Translations under genes and position numbers: made by a program | Source of the DNA: Phytophthora sp. 'mugwort' | Taxonomy: Eukaryota > Oomycota > Peronosporomycetes > Peronosporales > Peronosporaceae | Direction: 5' to 3' | Length of the DNA: 64,000 nucleotides | Assembly (NCBI GenBank): GCA_033558025.1 | Contig: JAUCEF010000013.1 | Span: 2,473,001-2,537,000 of the forward strand | The notes under the pieces: generated by a model | The model's database searches: none | What the model saw: only the letters and a program-made list of their open reading frames with translations | Told to the model about the DNA's origin: nothing | Shown here: positions 33,035 to 43,255 of the stretch, piece by piece | How the letters are laid out: every line of letters starts with the position of its first letter | Position numbering within the stretch: position 1 is the first letter of the stretch

Positions 33035-33881
33035 ATGGCAGCGGAGCGAGAGTCCCAGGAGTACCAGTATGCGAGCGAGTCGCTGGATCAGTTCGATACA
33101 TACGAGGATTACTTGGACTCGCAGTTAAGCGAGACGGATCTGTTCTATCTCGAGGACGAGGAGCTCGCTCGGCAACTGGTGGAGCTGGGTTATCGTGGAA
33201 GTGGCGAGACGCTCAGGAGAGACGACTTTGAGGCGAGGAAGAGGGCTGAACGAGAGCGCAATGCACAGAAAACGAGTGCCCCAAAGCCGTTGGCGAGTGC
33301 TGGCAAGGATCTGTCTCAGTACCCCTTTCTGGCCGCGTTGGCGAGTAGAGAAGATCTCGTTCGCAATGGCAAACTGACGGTGTGGTTTGACGTGTTCTAT
33401 TGTCGGTTGGCTTCTTACATTTTCAACTCTTGTGATAATGTTTTCCAGTGTATCATTTTTATTCGAGACAAAAATGCCAAGGGTCAGGAGATCAGCGGCT
33501 ATATCGACTACGCGCTGCGTTTAAAAAACGAACCATTCGAGCCGTACTTTGACCGCAAGAAAAAGCTGCTGCCAAAGTCCTCGGACCTGAGCTACTACAA
33601 TTGGGAAACGCAGACGTCCACATCCAACTCGACGCCAAACTTTCAGGTGATCGCCGATAGCGAGACAGGTCTGTTGTTCAAGAACAAGCGCGACAGGAAA
33701 GTTATTAACGTCGATCCAAAGGTAAACCAGTTTTTTTTGCGTCAGCTTGAAGAAAGAAACTTGTAATTACTATCAAACCTTATAGGCAAACCCAGGGGAC
33801 AATTCGACACGGACGGAGATGAAGACGAAAGAATACCTGCAAGCAGTAATTTACGACCACATGACTCGCCGCAAGACTTAA
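33035..33881 (+). CDS. CFAP299: Cilia- and flagella-associated protein 299, 3 exons
   Basis: Exons at 33035-33379, 33449-33721 and 33786-33881 give 237 residues, close to the 233 of the human protein. Hallmarks are FDTYEDYLDSQ, YLEDEELARQLVELGYRG, SAGKDLSQYPFL, IIFIRDKNAKGQEISGYIDY, DLSYYNWETQ and NVDPKANPGDNSTRTEMKTK across the last splice. Intron 1 is 69 nt, in frame and without a stop, so its retention would insert 23 residues; the family alignment shows it must be removed. CFAP299 is a conserved protein of organisms with motile cilia; in oomycetes its place would be the zoospore flagella. Its biochemical role is unknown. Confidence 0.93.
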
Positions 33882-34101
33882 GCACTAAGTGAGCCGAACT
33901 ACAACATTCAACGTTGAAAAGATAGGTACACTTCGCAGTTCATCGTTGTCTCTATAGTACAACTCAATACAATGCGGCCAAATCTCACTACGAGCCAACG
34001 ATATCAGCAAGAAGAAGCCGCATCGACTTCTTCGGTCCCTCCCAACTGCTATCGTTAAGATGCTTGTAACTATTTCTTACTACTTCACGAACCTCGGACT
34101 A

Positions 34102-36207
34102 TTACGCGATGACCCCAATAATGCGTTCCAGCAATAGCCGGTACCCGTTTCGTAAAAGGAACTGTTGAAATGGTCCAGCCTCGATGGCCTTGAAAAGCTT
34201 CCGCTGAACTGGAACGATGACATCCGTGCGTGGATACTCCTCGTGACCCTCGTTGTTCAACGCCATACTGAGACGACGATTACTTTGTTCTGCCTGGTAA
34301 GATTGTCGAAGCTGGTTTAGTTCGTCAGCTTGTACGATATTCAGCAGCTGGATAGCGCGGATGATTGCCATCAGGTGACCCCACTCGTCCTGCGCTGTCC
34401 GTCGATTTGTCATACCTGCACTGGTTACAAGTCCATTCTCTCGGGCGAGACAGCTCCGCCGGAACAGCTCACACTCGATCCACGTGTCCAGTAAACTCTG
34501 AAACTGAGTCGTAAACACGAAATCGCGGAAAAGCTTTAGCGTGTCTTCTCGAGAAAGGACACGCTCCAGTAATGAGGGCTCAACTGCCGGTGATATATAT
34601 GCTTCTTGCTCGCTTCGAGTTACAGCCTGTAGCAGTGATGGCAATCATTAATAAAACAAGTTAAAGCCATCATGTTAACTTAAAAGACATAAGTAACCCA
34701 AGCACTTACGTCTTCTGTGATCCAGATTTCGGCCTCATATAGGCGGTGATTCTCGGAACATAGGCCAATCTGAACGTGTAGCGCGTGAATCCAAGCCACC
34801 ATTTCGTCCTTACTACTAGCACAGAGTTCGTAATCCCGTCGAGGAGTTTTGAGTTGAAACGAAAAAGGCACGCGCTATTTGTCGAAGCATTCCAGCACAC
34901 AACGCGGTCAGAATGAACAGCAATTCCGCGAATTTGAACAAAAATTTCAGCACCTACCACTTCCGGTTTCGCCTTAGCAAGAACAGCGCCCAGCAAGCTA
35001 ATTGAGGTTACGTCCTGCTGATTCACATTCGACTTGCAGTACAGCAGCTGGTCTCCCTTGATGATAAACCACCGCTTTCTCCAAATATTTGGATCCCTAG
35101 AGCTGACCTTTTGAAGGTAACCTGAGTACACGCCCTGTAAACCGAACAACGAACTCGTCAGTTTCCAATACCAAAGCAAATTACACACAAATAAACGCAA
35201 GGTCCTCTACCTTTCCTAATAATACGGGAAAGTTAATTGACTGCGTGTCCGATCCCTGACGCCTTGGAGCCGCAACAGCCGCCGCACTTTCACTAATATC
35301 CAAATGAGATCCTTGAACGTCCTACACAACACCACCAAAATTTACATCATCAGTATATCACATACCGCATACTTAAATGCACTCAGGCGTTGCAGTTTTC
35401 TACCTTGAGAACAAATTTGACCGGCGGTCTCGAGCGATGCTTCGGCTTGGGGCGCGTAGTCCCTCCAATGGTATCGTCCGCCTCGACTGTTTGCACTGGT
35501 CTTGCACGATTAAGCCTCTCGACAAGCGGCAATATGAGTTCTTCATCCCTTAGCGTTCTTGCCGAAAGTGACCCGGCATTGTCCGTCGGGAATACTACGA
35601 CGATAGCGTAATTATTAAAGTCCTGCAGGGGGATCTTGATCTTGGCCGCCATGGACTTCCGCACCTCAAGCACTGTGGTGCTACTCAGCAGTTTAAACAC
35701 CGTCGAGGACGTAAAGCTCTTGTTCTCAAAATAAATCCGAGCGAAGCCCGTGCGCTCCTCGCCGGGGTTCGACTTGGCTGCGCGCATCATGGCGGCAGCA
35801 CTGGTGGAGCTGCCCATGCTCCTCTTGCGCTCCATGGCCGCCTGCATCATGCTGGCCGAGCTGTTGTAGCGTCTCATGGGCACGGACGCCGACAAATTGT
35901 CGTTTCCACGGGCCCGAGAGGCAAGCGCCAGCACGTTGGACGCTGACTGAACCGTCGTGACTCTCGGGGTCGTGATGACGCGCTCCTCTTCGTCGATGGA
36001 GAGCGGCGCTGGAGGCGGAGGCGTCTTCATCTCCTCCTCCAGGTCGCGGTACCGCGTTTCATCGCCTGAGTCGAAGTAGCTACTGCTGGAGATGGTGGCG
36101 GAGGTCATGCGGGTCATGCGCTTATCGAAGGGGTCGGCGTCTCGCGGGGTAAACTCGTGGGCTCGAGGCTTCTCCTCAAGCTCCCGGTAGGACTCGGGGA
36201 GCTCCAT
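34102..36207 (-). CDS. RA-PH-RGS domain signalling protein, 5 exons
   Basis: Exons at 36207-35404, 35321-35211, 35134-34958, 34874-34710 and 34626-34102 join in phase to 593 residues, starting MELPESYRELEEKPRAHEF. Residues ~165-265 resemble a Ras-association/ubiquitin-like fold (ARIYFENKSFTSSTVFKLL, TVLEVRKSMAAKI). Residues ~305-415 are a PH domain (GYLQKVSSRDPNIWRKRWF, ending in SKDEMVAWIHALHVQI). Residues ~430-590 form an RGS domain (LERVLSREDTLKLFRDFVF, then FKAIEAGPFQQFLLRNGY). RGS domains speed GTP hydrolysis by G-alpha subunits, PH domains bind phosphoinositides, RA domains bind Ras-type GTPases, so the protein may couple small and heterotrimeric G proteins at membranes. The RGS core has an insertion in the middle. 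No catalytic test can be made by eye. Confidence 0.78.
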
Positions 36208-36942
36208 CGCTGTGACTGGTGGACACGCGCGCACCGCAGTATGTTATGTATGATACGTATGGGCCGATGGGCCTCGCGTCGTCGTCGCCTCGGCGTTTCC
36301 TTCTGCTGTCTGGCGTCGGTCTCGGTCGTCGTCACGCAAGTCGCGCGAGGGACAAGCTGTACTAGCCATTTCATTGGATGGAATGTAGACAAATGGGGGA
36401 TGTGGATTGGATAGAAATCACCTGCTACGGAGATGGGTACAACTGCAACTTGACCTTCTCGGTGCAGGAGGCTAAGTCACGACGAATTAATCAGTAGAAA
36501 CGCGCACAGGGCTGCCAGTCTGAACTGACAGCGACGTGACTAGGAGGCAGCAGGTAGAACTTCCTGAAAAGAAGCGTTCGATGCTCGTTGTACAGTACAA
36601 TGAGCATCGGACAATTTGTACTGCAAGCCTTGAGCGCACTTTTTGTTTAGCTCGCGGATTTTCCGGTGTGTTCCTCGAGCTGGACTCTGCAGCAACGATG
36701 CTCGCTTTGCAAGCACAGCAAACAAGACGGATTCACGGCCACAAAGCCATGACAAACTATAAACTACGCAGACCCTTTGCAGATCAACGCGGCATTGCAA
36801 CAGATAGTCAAGATACACACAAGTTGTCATTAGACTGTCGGAATCAGCAACAACCCCCTGAGCTACGACCTTGCTCCCTGGCACTGCAGTGCACTCGCTG
36901 ATTGCCGACTAATTTACCGACTTAAACACTCCTCAAAGCTTC
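36208..36942. other. Intergenic, RA-PH-RGS promoter and ABM gene 3' flank
   Basis: About 730 bp. It contains a 31-nt near-perfect palindrome at 36579-36609. A 121-codon plus-strand ORF lacks an ATG and coding character. Confidence 0.4.
36579..36609. repeat. 31-nt palindrome
   Basis: The left arm CGATGCTCGTTGTAC is mirrored by the right arm with one mismatch, with almost no loop. It would form a strong cruciform or RNA hairpin. It lies about 330 bp past the stop of the ABM-fold gene on the minus strand and about 370 bp upstream of the RA-PH-RGS start. Confidence 0.6.
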
Positions 36943-37423
36943 TTACAGCAGGAAAATGTCCTCCTCGGGTCTCTTGTAGATGGTCGTGCGCTTACCCGGC
37001 ACGTCCAGCACCTCGTTGATCTGTTCTGTGCATTGCTTGTGTGCGTCGCTCGACGTCCACGCCTTGTAATCCTTGATCGATCGCCACTGCAGCAGCAATA
37101 TTAGTAATGATTATCGTCAGAACAGGGCACAGACCAGCAAGATCCAAATGTTGCGGCCTCACCTCGGACAAAACCACGTATTTATGGTGGTCGTTCACAT
37201 CGCTCAGCGTCTCCAGCGAGATCAGGCCGGGCTGTGACCTCACTACCTTGTGCACCTATTACCACAGCAACAGACACCACCGTTTAGACAAAACAATTAT
37301 GGCTTTAGTCTTGCTGAAGTTCCGTAAATCGGTACTTACGTTCTCCATGAGGCGCACGACGGTGGGCTCGAAGCCGCGGCTCATGATGCGCTCGCTCAGC
37401 ACTCGCACAGGCTTGGTCAACAT
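36943..37423 (-). CDS. ABM-fold (antibiotic biosynthesis monooxygenase-like) small protein, 3 exons
   Basis: Exons at 37423-37340, 37255-37163 and 37086-36943 give 106 residues: MLTKPVRVLSERIMSRGFEP, then VHKVVRSQPGLISLETLSD, DHHKYVVLSEWRSIKDYKAW and a C-terminal tail. The pattern (beta strand, helix with a run of basic and small residues, GLISLETL, YVVLSEW, YKAW) is that of the dimeric alpha-beta-barrel ABM family. Members act on quinones, haem or small aromatic compounds, or are binding proteins without catalysis; the substrate is not predictable here. No signal peptide. The start lies 272 bp from that of the divergent pseudokinase gene. Confidence 0.75.
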
Positions 37424-37695
37424 GATTGACGTCTCTCTTATTCTCGTGTGGCACGGGTAGGTCTCCTCTTCCTAGGTTGTGGTAACGGCACCCGGGTCCG
37501 ACTGCAACTCGGACTTGCGTTTTTTCCACCCCACGTGACGTTTATAAGGGAACAAGGACAAGCACGCAACGAGCTTCGTCGCATACTGAAATCAAGATGC
37601 GGACGGAATGGATCTGTATGTGCATTTCTGAACCACCAAATGTAGCCATGTGCATGAACAGAAGTGAAGCGAACACGTGGTAGGTGCACGCCCAG

Positions 37696-39506
37696 ATGGA
37701 AGCAGCCACGTTAAGTTGCTTTGGCGGAGCTCAATGGCGATGTAATTGTGGTCGCATCACCGATGTCAAGCGTCGACTTGTTTCACTTGGCGACGGTTCA
37801 AGGCGATTGGTTGGTCTCGACAAAATGCAGGGAGACGAGAGGGGACGCGGAGTTGAAGAAGCAGAGGCATTCATGCTGCCGGTGGCGGCAGAGAACATAG
37901 CCCTAGGGCGGCTTGGCCGCATCTACAAGGCCCTGGACACGAAAACGTAGGTATGCGCGAGAGCAAATGGCACATTTGGCGGATAACCACTCTGACATTG
38001 TAGATGTACGCTAGTGGTCGAATGCTAGCTGTGGAATGTATCTATGTAGGCGATAATGGGGTTGAATCGGAAGAAGACGGTGCTCCAGTAGAACTCGCAC
38101 AGCAAATACTGAATACTGCGCTCAAACACTGCGGTGGGTTTGCCAAAGCGGACAAAGGGCGTCATGTCTTTTGCTATGAATCTGTGAGCTGCGGTCGATC
38201 CCAGGTATATCTTCGCTCCACTTCTTCTGTCATCCGCAGCCTTGCCGGGTACGATATTGAATGCAACGTGCTGCTTGTTATAATTATTGCGCTAACAAAG
38301 CTGACAGTTTTCAAAAAGACTTTGAGCGCCTGCATCCTTTAGCAGTTAAACAATATATTTATCAAGTTGTGCAAGGGCTGCACGAACTCCATGAGGTACT
38401 ATGGGTGGCTGCTTTCCAGTATGGTAATGTTGACGTCGGCTCATAGATTGTATTGGACTTCCTTGTACAGGCTGGAATCTCATGTAGTGGAGTACGTTAC
38501 TTCAGCTACTTTTTGCGAGGTCGTTTTTACATCACAAACTAATGATCCTTCATTCTCGTATCAACACCATGTTAGCTTTCGTTGTCGTCATTATTACTAT
38601 GTGGAGGAAATATCGTCAAAATTGCGGCATGGTTCCCATCAGAACAAGTGATGCATACGCTTCAATCCCAGGGGTACGTTTAGTGAGGGCTTTTTGTGCG
38701 TGTATCGACTTTTTTAGGCGTTTACTCATAGCCCTTTCGAATCTGCGTTCCTCAGAATTCTAGCTGACCCGCAATTTTGTCGTCCGAGTAATGACTTGCA
38801 GTCGGCGAATGAGGATAAGGCACAAGACGTGCGAAGCGTGGCCTACGTGATGGTGGAAATGCTCACTGGATTTCGAGTTCGTGGGAGTTTAATGGAAAAG
38901 AATAATTTGCTGAGCAAAGTTGCTGCAGGCTCACCAGAGTTCCAGTTCTTGAGCAGCTTGATAGCTTTGAGGCCTTTCGAAGATTTATTGGCACATCCTT
39001 ACTTCTCGGCGGTTAGCCTAACACACAACCCGGCTTTCGAAGTAACACGAGAGCAACGGCATATCGTTGGAATTCTTACAGACCAGGAACTGAACAAGTC
39101 CCAGACGATGAAACGACAGTATTTACAGCAAATTCGGGCATGGCAAGCGCAATTTGAAAAGAAGTATCGAAAAAAGCCTACGCTAATGGACCGCCCGGCT
39201 GGTATCGTTCGTCTACAAGGACGATGTCAGTCGCTGAATGAGCGAATGCAAGAACTGAACGATCGCTTGGCTGCATCTCATGGTAGTATCTATCGAATGA
39301 TTGAAGACAAAGAGTCTCTAGTAGTTAACGCAACCTGTCAACGTGTACCCGAGGATCAGTTCAGCCAGCATAAGAGTCTTGTAGATGTAACAACAACGTC
39401 ACATGTAGCTTCCGAAGGGAGTAGGTTGGACTCATTTGGCCGAAGCGGAGGAAATAGATCGCCAGCGCAGAAAGCTTTTCTGAACCGGTTTGGTTCTCCT
39501 CAATAA
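37696..39506 (+). CDS. Pseudokinase with C-terminal helical region, 6 exons
   Basis: Exons at 37696-37946, 38015-38248, 38308-38395, 38471-38491 (21 nt), 38576-38673 and 38732-39506 join in phase to 488 residues. A kinase fold is clear: IYKALDTKTGRMLAVECI (N-lobe), SLAGFQKDFERLHPLAVKQY and GLHELHEAGI (helix E), NIVKIAAW (strand before the DFG site), DVRSVAYVMVEMLTG (helix F), FEDLLAHPYF (end of C-lobe). Yet the Gly-rich loop lacks its glycines, the VAIK lysine is Glu (LAVEC), HRD is Cys-Ser-Gly and DFG is Ala-Trp-Phe, so catalysis is not expected. After residue ~330 a charged helical part (WQAQFEKKYRKKPT) recalls the C-terminal motif of FAM13-type proteins. An alternative start is the ATG at 37825. 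The protein is probably a scaffold or allosteric partner. Confidence 0.72.
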
Positions 39507-39849
39507 TATGACGTACATTTCTTAGCATGTATCAAGTCTGCGAAACAAATGTTAAGTGCTGTGGATAGAAGATGCCTGCCTGTATCGACCAATGTTCACG
39601 GCAATGTCTTGGTGTAACCTGAAACTATGGGACATATACAGTGACGAAGCCAAGGCCGCAACGAGTTCGCAAAAAGTATTCTGTTTTATGCAAGTTTTCC
39701 ATGCCCCAGTTATCCGGCTGTGAGCAGTTCTTAATCCATGACAAATATATGCTCTCGTAATAAGATTTAACACGAATGGGTTAACTCAAACGCGGTTGTT
39801 AACGTGTTTTACAAAAGAGGGTGGAAAATTACCGTTCGCCACGAAAGGG

Positions 39850-40310
39850 TTAATCTGGTTGACAAGCATCTTGCAGGGTGCCTACATTGGGTACATGTAG
39901 CGGGGACTTTCTCACTAGAGCATTGATGGGATCTTTCTTTCCTTCTCGCATCCGCTTGATGACCTATGGATACAATGGGGTCTACTTGAAATTGTACGCT
40001 ACAACGGTAATTATCATTCTCTGAATAAACTTATTAAAAAATGGTAATAACACTTATTGTGAAAACCGACCAATATGTCCAGCTCGGTTAGGTCGTTTTG
40101 GATGGTTGGTAACATATTAAAACAGGGTAGGAGAAAAATTAAATCTGAGTTCTGGATGTAAAACGTCCATTCAGCAACTCTAAAGCATAGGAGACCACGC
40201 GCTTTATAGCGTCGCTTTTAAAATAGCCTTGCGCGGATCGAGTCTCGAATGAGCAAATGGTTCAGAGACTGCGCCTCAAATGAAGACATTTCCATTCCTA
40301 ACAGACTTGA
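39850..40310 (-). pseudogene. 3' part of an unrecognised spliced gene at the edge of the repeat island
   Basis: The last exon (39963-39850) reads VIKRMREGKKDPINALVRKS and on for 37 residues to a TAA, preceded by a good acceptor (CCATAG). A 107-nt intron (40070-39964) joins it in phase 0 to a coding-like stretch ending LPTIQNDLTELDIL. Further upstream, in the same frame but beyond a TAA, comes another coding-like run MEMSSFEAQSLNHLLIRDSI. Nothing coding is seen beyond about 40310, where AT-rich sequence and the transposon island begin. The gene therefore looks cut off at its 5' side. Family not recognised; a functional gene with unseen exons cannot be excluded. Confidence 0.4.
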
Positions 40311-40929
40311 GAGATGCATACGTATTAATTTTATGCTTTTTCAATCGTAATACGTATAGCTATCCCTTGTTTATATGATATTAGCGATATTGACATCGTT
40401 TATATATATAGCGATGATCTCGAATGCCCAGTGCTAAATGGACATTCGAAGCGATTTGACGCTAAAGCGACTTCAACATGTGGTATGAACAGGGTTGGGA
40501 TACAACAAATCGGACTGACGTTCTATTTAAATATATCAAATAATAATAATAATAATAATAAAGGGCTATGTCGTATATATAAGCCTAAATCGGCTATAAA
40601 GCGGTCGATTCGCAAAAAATAGGACATATCATGTGACGTTCACAATATTTACATGTATTATATGAAAACTTGCTTCAGAAAAATAAAAATATTCAAAGCA
40701 ATATACTACTATTTATATACTAATATTTCGGGTGAACAGGACTACGAAAAAGGTTTTATTTTGTATAACGGAAGCAAAACTCATATAATATCAGGCCAAC
40801 AGTTTTGGGCCACAACTGCAAGCCAACCACTTCGCCTACAGCGCTCAGCATGAAACGAGCAGTCCTCCTTACTTGGATATTCACTTTCGACCCTCCTCCA
40901 TTGACTTCACGATAATCTACCACCATGCG
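40311..40929. other. AT-rich intergenic stretch with a TAA microsatellite
   Basis: About 620 bp of low-complexity AT-rich DNA. A (TAA)n run sits at 40540-40561. It marks the left edge of the repeat island. Confidence 0.6.
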
Positions 40930-41286
40930 TGTTCTCGCCACGATCTGATCCACTCAGTCCTTCTCCAACAAGCAGATCGCTCGGTTCTTTTTCTCGTATG
41001 ACGTCGACGAACAAGGAGAACCTACGGGCTACCAAGTTTGCAAGATTCGTGGCAAGCGCCGCAAGCACACCCCGGACCGGCTACACCAACTTGGTATTGA
41101 ACGCCCGAGACGGCCATCCTAACTACGAGGCTGAGATGCGCGATGTGAGTACTGCGGCCACCGAAACGCCTGTCACGTGGGTCAGCCAGAAGGCCACAAA
41201 CCGTTCTGAGTGGATGCATTTTATGTGCAATCTCCCGTTCGTTTTTTGTGAGTCGGAAGGAACTCGCATGTACGCTGTTGTTTCTC

Positions 41287-43027
41287 CGAATTTCCTTAGT
41301 CAAAGGGCACCCCATTACAACCTGAACAGAAAAAACGCACAAATTTGAAAATCATGGATATAAACAGTGCCCGTGTTATTACCATTTAGCTGCTAAACGC
41401 TAGCCCGCAGTTATCGCCTATATCCTCAGCTACCTGAAGAGCCTTTAGTCTCGTGACTAGTCCCGTGATATCAGCCTCCTGCACTATTTCGTCTTCTGGG
41501 GCGAACTCCTGTGTATCAGTTGGTATCGCCAGCTTCTTAAAGCTACTTGCCAGCGTAGCAGTCGATAGATTCTCCCACGCTTTCGTGAGCCACGATATCA
41601 GTGTTGCTCGCGAGGGTGCATTAAGCTTGAACTTTGCTTGAACACCGCTTTCTTGGTGAGATCTCAGCTAGAGCTGCAGATTCTCCACCCAAAAAGTGAC
41701 CTCAGTTCGAGCTTAAATGGCTTCATCAGGCGATATCCGCAGGCTGACATGATGAAGTGTAGTCTGGAGGGATTTTTAGCAGTACGACATTGATTGTCGC
41801 TGCGTATGCTTTAACGGCAGGGTCCACTAAAATCGTCCCAGAGTAGCAGGATTTTTTGTCTCTGGAACTAAAATGATGCCACAGAAATTTTATCGATAAG
41901 CTCGCGTTCCACCAGCCCTTACCATTGGCGTAAATCTGAACATCGTACTTCTCCATCAATGGGGTCACTTCTCTCCATAATCCTCTGCCAAAGCCATTCT
42001 GCTTTTTGTGGTTGAAAACCTCGGTATCTGGTACCTTTGAGGGGGTGGGGGGGGGCTGTTTAAAAACAGCGAAGGGGGTCTTTCGATTCCCGTGCATGTC
42101 GGCTAAAAGCATAACAGTCAGGCGCTTTTTCTCCGCGCCAGCATTGTGCACCCACACTGTGCGAGTACCTTTCTCGTCATAGGTACGTGATGGCAGGTAC
42201 TCGTAGTTCATTGCCGTCTGATCCGCGTTATATGTCTTCACAATTCCTTCCTTCTCGATGATATCAAGCACATCCCCATCCAAACGAAATTAGTCAGCAA
42301 CTTGCTTTGAATCAGCAGGTGTATTTTGGCCGATTCTGGTCGTGCACCGCAGCGATAAACGATATTTCGCTAAAAAAAAAAACGCGCTTCCTCCAACTAT
42401 TTGAAGCTGTAAAACTACCTTTAGGGATCATTGCATCCTCTGCTACCTCTTTTGCTTTGTATTCTACCATCAAGGTGATACCGGGACGCCTTCACGGCGG
42501 AGATCGCGAACCCAGTGAGCAATCAGGTCTTTATCATCCTCTCTAGCACAGTAGACAGCCCTCTAGGCCTTTTCACCATTCTTCAGCAGCTCTCCTTTGC
42601 CACTCGCCACTGCAAAGAAAATCGTTTGCTCTTTCTCAACCCATTTGTATATTTGTCGCTTTTTGTTTTTCTTCTGAGCTGCAGGAGGCCGGAGTAGAAC
42701 TTGGCGAGCGTGGATTTCATTCCGTCGTTCCGGTAAGTCGTGATTATGTGCGCCTTCTTCTCGTTGGTGATGCTATCCCGCTGAAATTCGCTCGGTTTCC
42801 TGCAGACGCCCTTAATGCTGGTCCTCCCCTTTGGCGGGGCCTTCTCCTTCGGCGCCATTTTTGGCAACGGCTCGCCGTCCAGCAGTTTGTAAGAGCCGGA
42901 AGCTTCAGTGTTTATACACATGCACCCTTTGACAAATGATCATCCTACTCTCCCAATGCGCCAGTTCTATTGGCTAGCTCACCTTTCTCGCGATGTGCAG
43001 GGGGTGCCCTTTGACTAAGGAAATTCG
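41287..43027 (-). mobile_element. pogo-like (DDE_1) transposon nested in the hAT relic
   Basis: The 1,741-bp element is bounded by perfect 27-bp inverted repeats at 41287-41313 and 43001-43027 (outer end CGAATTTCCTTAGTCAAAGG). Inside, on the minus strand, lies a decayed transposase, 42858 down to 41726. It starts MAPKEKAPPKGR, has an N-terminal helix-turn-helix (KAHIITTYRNDGMKSTLAKF), a CENP-B-type HTH trace (SWRKRF...YRLSLRCT) and DDE-domain blocks YNADQTAMNYEYLP, LLADMHGNRKTPFAVFK and IPPDYTSSCQPADIA. At least three frameshifts break it. The hAT reading resumes about 230 bp past the right repeat, so the insertion is younger than the hAT copy. Confidence 0.8.
41726..42858 (-). pseudogene. 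Broken pogo-like transposase
   Basis: Coding remains of the nested element's DDE_1 transposase. The longest open piece (42283-41726, 185 codons) carries the catalytic domain with its first Asp in NADQT, a second Asp candidate in ILVDPAVKAY and a third in QPADIA. The DNA-binding part lies upstream in other frames. Stops and frameshifts between the pieces make it non-functional. Confidence 0.75.
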
Positions 43028-43073
43028 ATACATTCGATTGTGTGTATGTATCTCAAGCTTGTAACTAAACACA

Positions 43074-43255
43074 GTAGAGCGTTTGATGCAGATTGCAGTC
43101 AGTTAGTAAATCCTCCGTGTTAACTATAGATTTAGCAACTTACAGCCTAGCTATCGCAGTAGAGCGTTCAACACAGATAGGTGGTAAGTTGGTAAATTTA
43201 TAGTAAACACGGTAGATTTATCGACTTATCGCCCACCTGTGTCGAAACGCTCTAC
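43074..43255. repeat. Two palindromic MITE-like units
   Basis: The unit at 43159-43255 (97 bp) begins GTAGAGCGTT and ends with its complement AACGCTCTAC; its arms pair over about 45 nt each with few mismatches. The unit at 43074-43155 is a more diverged copy in inverse orientation. No coding capacity. It lies between the pogo right terminus and the resumed hAT sequence, so it is a further insertion or a foldback tail. Confidence 0.7.

Noticed and set aside
33380..33448. Coding insertion in CFAP299
   Set aside because: The 69 nt are open in frame, but they have GT-AG ends and split the conserved LT-CIIFIRD junction, so an intron is the better reading.
36536..36901. 121-codon plus-strand ORF
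   Set aside because: No ATG near its start, composition not protein-like, and it covers the palindrome.
43074..43255. CRISPR-like pair of repeats
   Set aside because: The units are inverted palindromes in a eukaryotic transposon island, without spacers; a MITE-type foldback explains them.
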